Shown here one piece after another: positions 56,701 to 64,000 of a stretch of DNA of 64,000 bases. The stretch spans positions 124,001 to 188,000 of the forward strand of contig QPMI01000533.1 in the NCBI GenBank assembly GCA_004431415.1, given 5' to 3'. The DNA is from Cyanophora paradoxa. Lineage: Eukaryota; Glaucocystophyceae; Cyanophorales; Cyanophoraceae. How positions within the stretch are numbered: position 1 is the stretch's first letter; each line of letters begins with the position of its first letter. The position numbers and the translations under genes were made by a program. Below the pieces are notes generated by a model, which saw only the letters and a list, made by a program, of their open reading frames with translations, was not told where the DNA came from and did not search any database.

Positions 56701-59700
56701 GAGCGCGAACCAGGTTACCCTTCAATTCTAGCTTTTCCTCAATTCACATTCGGCTCGCAGGCGCTGGACGACTCGCCGGGGCAGGAGGACGCGGAGCCCG
56801 TCGAGCTGGGCCTCGCCGCCCCGCGCCGCTCCGGGCCCGGGCCCGGGCCCCGGCGGGGCCGCCGCGGGAGCGCCGAGAGCGGCGGCGGGGGCTATAGCCA
56901 GTCGGACTCCTCTTCGTCGTTCTCCTCCTCCGCCTCCTCCTCGCGGCCCCGGGCGCAGCAGACGCGGCTCCTGCTGAGCGCGACGGCGCGGCGGGACGCG
57001 ACGGGCGCCGTCGTCGGCGCCATCGCCGTCGGACAGGTGCGAATTCGAATTCTAAGAGACGGGAGAGGGGGGGGAAAAGGGACAGGTAGAGCTGGCTTCA
57101 TTTTCTGATGGTGTTCTTCTTCTGCATTAAGAAATCGATTTAGACACACTGGACTATAGCTAATCTCGATTCCCGCCAACAGGACGTGACGGAGCACCGG
57201 ATGCGCATCGAGGTGGAGGCCGCCAACGAGGCGCGCGCGCCCGCTGCCCGCCCGCTGCCTCTGGCTTCACCTCTGTGGCCTCATGAGCACCGCCCTGCGC
57301 GCGCACAGACGAAGAACCGCTTCCTCGCGTACACGGTCCGACGTTGCCGCCGGCCCCCCGCCCCTGCCCTGCAGTCGGGCCGACCGCGATCGATATCGAC
57401 ATTGCAGGTGCACGAGCTGAGGACGCCCCTCAACGGTGCGCCGATCCCAACCTTCAAATTTCGGGATCGGCCGCGCGTCGATCCCGAAAGCAGGCGTGCT
57501 GGGGATGAGCGAGCTGCTGGCCGAGACCCCCCTCGACGAGGAGCAGGTGCCCCCCTTTTCAAGCCTGCTCTTCGTGCTCTTGAATGTATTCGCTTGGTCG
57601 CAGGTCGATCTCGTGCACTCCGTTCGGTGACCCTCTTGTGTTTTCCATGCATATCTATATGGCCGGCCCGAACCCACCCCCCGCCCGCCCGCCGGCCGGC
57701 CGGCAGGGTCTCCGCCGAGCAGCTCCTCGTCATCGTGAACGACCTGCTCGACGTGCGCCCGCGCGCCCCGATCGAGATTCCTGAAGCCCGAACCTGGATC
57801 TAGACCTGATCGAGACCCGCCCCGGCCCTTGTTCACGGTGCACTCATTCCGATCCGCCCCACTCCCGCGCAGCTCCACAAGATCGAGGTGCATGCGCCGC
57901 CCCGCCCCGCCCCGGCCGCAGGCCCGAGACCCTGATCCTGATCTCGAGGGCAGGCGGGGCGGGTGACCCTCGAAGCGATCCCCTTCGACCTCCGCACCGT
58001 CGTCGTGCGCACCGGCTTCAGCCCGCCGCCTTCAGCTTCCTATAAGCTCAAGAAGGCTCAAGTTTAAAGGCTAGGCTAGGCTAACTATAAGCTTGCTAGA
58101 AATCTGATTAGCTAATTACAAGCCAACTCGATTTATATAGAATTTAATATAGCTAGAATTTAAAGCTAATTATAAGCCAATAAACTAAGGGCTATAACTA
58201 AGGGCACCCCGACCCGCCGCCTAAAGCTTGCTAGAAAGCTACTTAGCTGATTGCAAGCCAGCCGATCTTCCTAAAGAGGCTGCAATCGGAAATTAGTTAG
58301 ATTTAAGCTTGACTTGAAGCTTAACTAGTTGAGCTAAGAACTTGAAGCTTGACTCACTAGTCCTTTCCTTTCTTCCTGTGTCTTGACCTCTGGCCCCGCC
58401 CCGTCCCCTTCGCACGCGCAGGAAGAAACGGTCGAGGTGCGCCCCGCCTTCACGCCCCACTTTGATTCGCGCATAGCGCCTTGGCCCTAACATAAAACAA
58501 AGCTATGCCTTACGACTTCCTCAGGCAATCGCGCCGGCGGCCTTCGCGAAGGGCATCGAGGTCGCCGCGCACCTCCCGCCCCTCGTGCGGCCCCCCCCCC
58601 CCCCCCCCCCTCTCCTTCAACAAGAGCTGTAGCTAGCTGTGTGTATAGCCTAGTACCCGCCCTCCGCCCCGCCCCGTCCTCCTCCAGCCACGACCCTCTC
58701 CTCCTGCTGAACTCCGGTCAGGGCGTGGAGGGCGGCCCGCCCCTGCCCTGCCGCGTCGTGGGGGACCCCTGCCGCCTCAAGCAGGTGCCCTGTTCCCCCA
58801 ACTCGCCCTTGACGCAACCTGACCTCAGGATCCGATTCGCCCCCACAGATCGTGACGAACCTGACGTACAACGGTGCTTGACGTACAACATTAGCATCCA
58901 ACTATATCCAACGCCGGATTCGAACCCGCGGCCGGCGGCAGGGATCAAGTTCACGGGGCGGGGCCACGTGATCGTGCGCGTGCACGCGACGCGCGTGGAC
59001 GCCGCGCGCGGCGAGGCGGAGATCCGCATCGAGGCGCGCCCCCGTCTTCCTCTAGATTTCCCGGCCCGCCTTCTTCTTCTTCATGTGCGAGAGAGATGTT
59101 TGACGCTGAGGTTGCAATTGCGCATGCCGCTCTCAGGTCCGCGACACGGGCCTGGGCATCGACGAGTGCGCCTCCGATCCGCTGCCCCGCGAGCTCTTTG
59201 CCCCCGCCCGCGAGCCCTGACACCCGCGCAGGGGCGGCCTCGAGCGGATCTTCCAGGAGTGCGCCTGGCCGGGCGCCCGTCCGGTCCTGCCTTAGATCCT
59301 CCCCTCCTGCCTTCGATCCCCGCCGCCTATAGCTAATTCCCCTCCTGCCTTTTATCCTCCCGCGACCCGGCAGCCGACCCCTCGCTGACCTCCTTCCCCC
59401 GCGCCGGCAGCTACGTGCAGGCGGACGCATCCATCACGCGCCTCTACGGCGGCACCGGCATGGGCGCGCCCGCCCGCCCCCGCACCGCCCCGCCCGTCAT
59501 AGAAACCACTCTATAATTAATCCACGTAGTCCTTGAAAGCACATGAAACTCCAACCAAGAGCCCAAATGAAGTTCACCTAGTTCTAGAGAGCCGAACAAG
59601 AGCCGAGCTCGTCTCGAATGCTAATGGAGGGGCTCGCGATCGCGCGCGGGGCGCAGGGCTGGCGGTCTCGCGGAAGCTGGCGGAGCTGATGGGCGGGGGC

Positions 59701-62700
59701 GTCGCCGTCGCCTCGCGCCCCGGCGAGGGCAGCGTCTTCACCGTCGAGCTCCGCCTCGCCCTGCCCGCCGAGCCGCAGGCGGGGCTGAAGGAGGAAGAGG
59801 AAGCGGAGGAAAGGTTCGAATTCGATGGCCGTTTCTTTAATTTCTTGCGACGTGACCGGCGGCAGGGCGGCGACGGCATCGCCGGCGCCGGCGGCGGCGC
59901 CGGCGGCGCTGCCGGAGGACGCCGAGGGACGGGAGGAGGAGGAGGAGGAGGAGGAGGGAGGAGACCTGGCCGGATTCGAAGCGGAGCTGCTGCGGGCGGG
60001 GCGGGGGTACAGCCAGGGCCAGGGGCGCGGTCCGGTCGATCGCGGCATCCCCTCGCTCGCCTGCTGGGAGGCCAGCGCAGGCGCCGGCGCCGGCACCGGC
60101 GCCGGCGCCGGCGGATCTGGTTCCGGGAACGATGCCTTCTCCGTCGCGGCGCCGCCGGGGGGCTCGGGATTCGAATTCCCGCCCCTGCACGTCTACGTCC
60201 CGGACCAGGAGGTACTCCTTCGATTCTTAACGTTATTAGTATAGAAGTCGACGTCCGGGCCCGCTTGAACGTGGCCCTTGTAGAAGCTATAAGTCCGGGC
60301 CCGCTTGAACACACGCGTGGTCTTTCGCTTCTCATTTCTTCTTCAGGTCGGCCGCATCGTTTTGGAGTACGCCGTCTCGGCGGGCTGGTCCCCCGCCCTC
60401 GCCCGCCTGGCGGGCTCCCCGGAGGACCGGTCGCCTTCGCCCGCGCCGGGCGAACGCTCCCCCGCCGCGGCCGCGGCCGCGGCCGTCGTGCTCTGCGACG
60501 CGAGCGTGCCCCCCGATGCGGCCGCGGCGCTGGCGGGCGGCCTGCCGACGGCGCGAGTGGCGCTCGTGCGCCTCACTTCGGCCGTGCCGTCCGCGCGGCG
60601 GCGGCGGTCCCGACGCTCCTCGGGGCGCTCGGGAGGCGAAGGCGATGAGGCGGCGCCGGCGGCGGCGCTTGCCGCGTGCCTGTCGATCCCGAAGCCAGTC
60701 CGCCCGCACCGCCTCGCCGCCGCCCTCCGCCGGGCCCTCGCCGCCCTCGCCCCCGGCCCGCCCCCGACCGCATCGCTTGCCACTGCCGAGCCGGCTCCGC
60801 CGCGGCCGCCTCCTCCGCCGCCTCTTAGAGAGGACGGGCCCCTTGATATGGCCCCGCTCGACATCGCTGCGCCAGCCGAGCTCAAATCGTCTGAACCCGC
60901 CGCCGCCGCCGCCGCCGCGGCGACTGGCGACGAGGGCATGATCATGAGCTCGGCGCCTGCGACGGCGGTTCGGGGCGCGCCGGCCGAGGGAGCCGGCGTC
61001 GACGGCCGCGGGCCGGCGCCCCGACCAGCCAGCCCCATCTCTGTCCTGTGCGCCTGCAGCTCTGGTTTAAAATTTGTCCCCGCTGATCGCGCCGCCTCCT
61101 ACGTCCAGGGTGGTCGACGACGTCGATTTGAAGTGAGTCCGAGCCCGCCCTTCGAATCTTCGCACCCCGCCCCGGCTCGCGTCGCGAGCGCCCGGGGCGG
61201 GCGGGCGCAGCCGGCGGGTGTGCGCGGCGATGCTGGCGCGCGCCTCGCCGCCCGCCCGCGTCGAGCAGGCCGCCCACGGCCGCGAGGTCCGCCCCGGCGC
61301 CGGCCCGCCCCGCCCGCCTCAGCCCGTTCCGGCCGCCCCGGCCCGGCCCGGCCCGGCCCGGCCTACCTTGATTCGGAGAAGTGTTCTGGAGAAGCTTTCC
61401 CCCGGGATTCGAAGCCCGCCCCCCGCCGCCCGCGGCCGCCCCGGCCCGGTCGACCCGACCCTCGGCTCCTGCGCAGGCGGTGGAGGCGGTGCGGGGCCGG
61501 GCCGCGCGCGGCGAGCCGCCCTTCGCCCTCGTCCTCATGGACATGGAGGTGCCTCCCCCCCCCCCCCCCCTCCCGCCCCGGCTCCTCCCATTTGCCCTCT
61601 CCGCCCTGGCCAGCGTCCAGCGTCCAGCGCCCAGCGTTCGCCGCCGCCGCCGCTCGCTCTCTTCGAGCCGCCCGCTCCGGGATCCGCGCCGACGCCGCGC
61701 CCTCGCTCGCGCCCGCGGCAGATGCCGGTGATGGACGGCCTCTCCGCCACGCGCGCCATACGCGCCCTGGTCCGACCCCGGCCCGGCCCGGCCCGGCCTG
61801 GCCCGTTATCCTCTTTTGACTTGCCCTGTCCTCTGCTGCGCAGGAGGCCGAGGGGGTTACGGGCGGCCCGCCCTCCGCCATCGTGGTGCGCGCTCCCGCT
61901 CCCGCGGCCGGCTCCCGCGCACAACATCGTTGTCATCATGGCGGGGCGCGGAGCCGGGGCCGTCATGAGATCTGAACCTCAGTATAGATCTAGATCTAGA
62001 TCTTGAATATAGATCTAGATCTAGATCTTGGCCCCGGGGGCGCTGCCCCTGGTTATGACTGAAGGCCCGGCATTTGCCTCCGGCCCCGGCCCCGACCTCG
62101 CAGGCGCTGACGGCGAACGTGCTGAGCGCGAGCCGCGAGGAGTGCGCCGCCGCCGGAATGGACGGCTTCCTCGCAAAGTGAGCGCCGCTTGAACATAAAC
62201 TTTAACTGTCTCTCCTCCTTCCGAATTCCGTCTATAAGAAGAATATCCTATAGCTAATTATAAGAGAGTGAGAAGTCTACCGAATTGAATCTCAGTTTCA
62301 TAGAATCTAGATCTAGAGTTTGACGCCGCCGCTGGCATGCATATGGGACGGCTTCATATCAAAGTGGGCTCCGCCCTAATTTGAATCGTGTTTATTTTCG
62401 CCTTCGATCTATAGCTATTCGAATTCGAAACATAGTTTCATAGAATCTAGATCCAGAGTCTGCAGCGGGCCGGGCCGAGGCCGGGGCCGGGATCCGGACT
62501 CGACATCACTCGCGTCGCTCAGCGTCGCGGGCGCTGACGCACGCGGCAGGCCCGTGCGGAAGGGGCAGTTGGAGGAGGTCGCGCGGCGCTTCTCCGGAGG
62601 GCGCGGGGGCGAGCGCCCGTCCCCAGCGGTCGCGGCCGCGGTCGCAGCCGCGGCCGACGGCCCGGATAGCGACATCAGAAGGGTGTCCCCCGGGCCATGA
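50758..62700 (+). CDS. Cache/PAS hybrid histidine kinase with two receivers
   Basis: Starts at ATG 50758 (MLELEPRSPQCHC). TM1 is VLPLLLILLVSSVV, spliced to IISVVSTTYADRT. An extracellular dCache-like sensor follows (VDRFVSYIDRTTGRFETLS, near 51710; DVRARPFF; GISMPNLHEYIT, near 52320). TM2 is VCGGLTLLLGLFVVF (53848-53892). PAS-like regions lie at 54650-55330 and 56040-57030. H-box: VHELRTPLNG (57408-57435, phospho-acceptor His at 57411-57413), then DLLD, LHKIE, AGRVTLEAIPFDLR. ATP-binding part: N-box IVTNLTYNGIKFT (58849 on), RDTGLGID (59140), YGGTGMGLAVSRKLAELMGG (59440-59700) and SRPGEGSVFTVELRL. A degenerate receiver spans about 60345-60760 (VVLCDASVPPD, SIPKPVRPHRL). The true receiver has VVDDVDL (61109), LVLMDMEMPVMDG, ALTANVL and FLAKPVRKGQLEE, ending in TGA 62698-62700. 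It senses an outside ligand and passes phosphate from His to the receiver Asp. Many introns and several microexons. Confidence 0.85.
55640..56030 (+). repeat. repeat-rich intron of the kinase gene
   Basis: AT-rich intron with GATTAGATTCTG and GATGTTAGATG repeats and three spaced copies of GATCCRGRGCCGC followed by a YTCRAACACAGC-like part (near 55798, 55900 and 56010). It lies between the LVRSEERARVAGEDL exon and the second PAS exon. Confidence 0.7.
58588..58612 (+). repeat. poly-C tract in kinase intron
   Basis: A run of about 20 C immediately after the exon encoding AAHLPPL. Similar C-rich intron tracts occur at 52390-52530, 53440-53500 and 61550-61570. Confidence 0.7.
59034..59136 (+). 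other. GC-AG intron in the kinase gene
   Basis: Exons EAEIRIE and VRDTGLGID join in phase only if the intron starts GCGCGCCCC after codon GAG at 59033 and ends CTCTCAG at 59136. EIRIEVRDTGLGI is the normal kinase G-box context, which fixes both borders. Confidence 0.8.
59464..59656 (+). other. second GC-AG intron in the kinase gene
   Basis: GGTGMG and LAVSRKLAEL are continuous in all such kinases. They join in phase with a donor GCGCGCCCG at 59464 and acceptor GCGCAG at 59656. The donor matches that of the intron at 59034. Confidence 0.8.
61975..62030 (+). repeat. AGATCT repeats in kinase intron
   Basis: Two ATATAGATCTAGATCTAG blocks in tandem, with related TCTAGATCTAGAG words near 62300 and 62445, inside the last introns of the kinase gene. 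Confidence 0.75.
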
Positions 62701-62942
62701 TTGCAAGGGGGGAAGGGGACCCCCTTGCTTCCCGTTCCCTCGCTTCAGCCAAAAAGTTTTCTATGAGGCCGTTTTCGAGGTCCAGTTTGCAACAAAAATG
62801 TGCCGAAATTGGGTTGCGACACGTGTTTGTCGCTGCGGCCGTCCATGCAAAAAGGGGTTTTCGAGGGCGAAGACCAGTACTAGTTGTCTCTCGCCTTGAA
62901 GCCTGGAAACCAACTTCTCTGTCATTCCGGTCTTCGAATTCC

Positions 62943-63135
62943 TTGCGCGGTTCTGCATGGAACCAGTTCTCCCTATAGCTAGCTGTCTCCTCTAGATTTC
63001 GGCTTCCTCACAGTGCGTCGCGTACGCCTTGCTCTTCGTTGCGCGGTTCTGCATGGAACCACTTCTCCCTAGCTGTCTTGCTCGATCTCCTCTAGATTTC
63101 CCCTTAAATTACTCGCACTGCGCCGCGTACGCTGC
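62943..63135 (+). repeat. 96-bp tandem duplication
   Basis: TTGCGCGGTTCTGCATGGAA starts at 62943 and again at 63039. Both copies continue with a TTCTCCCTA...CTCCTCTAGATTTC part and a CGTACGC/CGTACGCTG tail. Copies have diverged by small insertions. Confidence 0.85.
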
Positions 63136-63254
63136 ATGGTACCCGTGCCGCCTGGACTAGTTGTCACTGCATCAAGCTTGCACCGAAGCACCGACGCACG
63201 CGCGCGCAGCCCGTGGGCCGGTGTGGCGCGTACACTGGGGCTTAAGAAAGTCTG

Positions 63255-63330
63255 GGGGAAACATGCACGTGTTTCCCGGCCAGCCGGGAAACACGCGCCA
63301 GTTTCCCGGGAGGTGGGAAACAGAGCTGCA
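63255..63330 (+). repeat. GGGAAAC/GTTTCCC cluster with hairpin
   Basis: CGTGTTTCCCGGC (63268-63280) and GCCGGGAAACACG (63283-63295) form a 13-bp perfect stem with a CA loop. Further GTTTCCC and GGGAAAC copies follow to 63330, and two more occur near 63731 and 63745. Confidence 0.8.
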
Positions 63331-63663
63331 ACCTGCCAGGCTGGTCGTGAGGCGAGTCAGCAGCGCGGGGGCGCAGCGCTGTGCCACTGCGTACGCAGAC
63401 CTTAGCTACATAGCTGATGACGGCGCTGCAAAGAGCCGATGGCCAGATTGACCCGGTTGGCCATGTGCTGCTGTGCCCGGGTTCGTCAAGAAAACGAGCG
63501 CGCGCTACCAAAGCGTGCGGTTCAAAGTTGCTTACAGCTCATTTGGAGACGTTCTAGGTGGTTAAAACATGTGCTTTGGGGTCGGCGTGGTCCACCGATC
63601 AAATGTCGGGCTGAGCCCGGAACGCATCGCTGGCGCGCCATTCTGCTGCAGATGTGCTTTGAT

Positions 63664-63865
63664 GTGATCAATAAAGCAAATTGGAGACCCGCGGCTCACG
63701 CCGGAGAGCGATCGCTGTTACGTGCTGGCCGGGAAACACCAGGTGGGAAACGCGGGCGAGTTGCATGGCTTGGCCAACTACGTCATCTTCGCGATCGAAG
63801 GCCGCGTGCTGCTCCGCGGGGGCCGTGGGTGCAGCCTCTGCTCGCCGTCGACGTCGCACCGCTAG
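63664..63865 (+). CDS. possible last exon of an unknown gene
   Basis: The open frame reads GDPRLTPESDRCYVLAGK, then HGLANYVIFAIEGRVLLRGG, and ends at TAG 63863-63865. Residue usage looks more natural than in neighbouring frames. No start codon, upstream exon or family was found, so this is only a candidate. Confidence 0.25.
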
Positions 63866-64000
63866 CGCTGCGCCGACCTCGTTGGCGCCCCGGCAGCTGT
63901 CCGACGGTCCCTCGGCGCCGGGCGGCCGAAACCCTCGAGTGTCGCCTCGGACCCGCGCTTGGCCGCCTCCGCCGCTCTTGCGAGCTGACCAGCTCTTGCG

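Larger units (their letters stand above)
62701..64000. other. downstream region, mostly non-coding
   Basis: Follows the kinase stop codon. It holds a 96-bp-period direct duplication (62943-63135), a cluster of GGGAAAC/GTTTCCC motifs with a 13-bp hairpin (63255-63330) and GC-rich DNA. Only one weak exon candidate (63664-63865) was seen. Confidence 0.45.

Noticed and set aside
60305-61819. A 504-codon open frame downstream of the kinase domain
   Set aside because: Only parts belong to the kinase; the rest is open because the DNA is about 75% GC. Receiver motifs require spliced exons in other phases.
1-64000. Bacterial origin suggested by high GC and a histidine kinase
   Set aside because: Clear spliceosomal introns with consistent phase run through every recognisable gene.

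Overview
This is nuclear DNA from a GC-rich, intron-rich eukaryotic microbe, probably a marine alga or related protist. Genes are broken by many short introns, mostly beginning GTGCG and ending GCAG, with some clear GC-AG introns. A membrane-bound hybrid histidine kinase, (T/P)SP-rich linkers in a surface protein and introner-like introns fit a haptophyte or pelagophyte-type stramenopile better than an animal, a land plant or a bacterium. I cannot name the species. Most long open frames in this GC-rich DNA are chance shadows, so gene models below rest on joining short exons by splice signals, reading phase and recognisable motifs.

Layout: (1) 1-1130, the 3' end of an unrecognised plus-strand gene. 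(2) About 1870-16000, left arm of a giant inverted duplication, carrying a minus-strand gene for a very large surface protein (stop at 2298, signal-peptide Met at 15829). (3) 16000-33560, a spacer holding GC-only palindromic islands, MITE-like elements, a broken inverted copy of the histidine kinase gene (17880-19010) and an intact-looking 10.1-kb DNA transposon (19458-29607). The transposon has 109-bp terminal inverted repeats, 5-bp target duplications, a Ginger/KRBA2-like integrase gene and a second gene of unknown function. (4) About 33560-48300, right arm, with the plus-strand paralogue of the surface gene (33732-47772). (5) 49342 to about 50520, a minus-strand thioredoxin-like ferredoxin with TPR repeats, head to head with (6) 50758-62700, a Cache/PAS hybrid histidine kinase with a degenerate receiver and a true receiver, built partly of microexons of 15-28 nt. 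(7) 62701-64000, mostly repeats.

The two surface-protein copies share one architecture: signal peptide, acidic region, fibronectin-like region, (T/P)SP linker, kelch repeats, a Pmp-like beta-helix rich in GGA(V/I) motifs, a Cys-rich module and a C-terminal membrane helix. Both look open. Their beta-helix exons are almost identical, but the kelch cassette is strongly diverged and the right copy has introns the left lacks. The transposon's own introns carry CAACGC...GCGTTG dyads, pointing to an introner-like process. These features, with the kinase relic, mark the window as rearranged accessory DNA.
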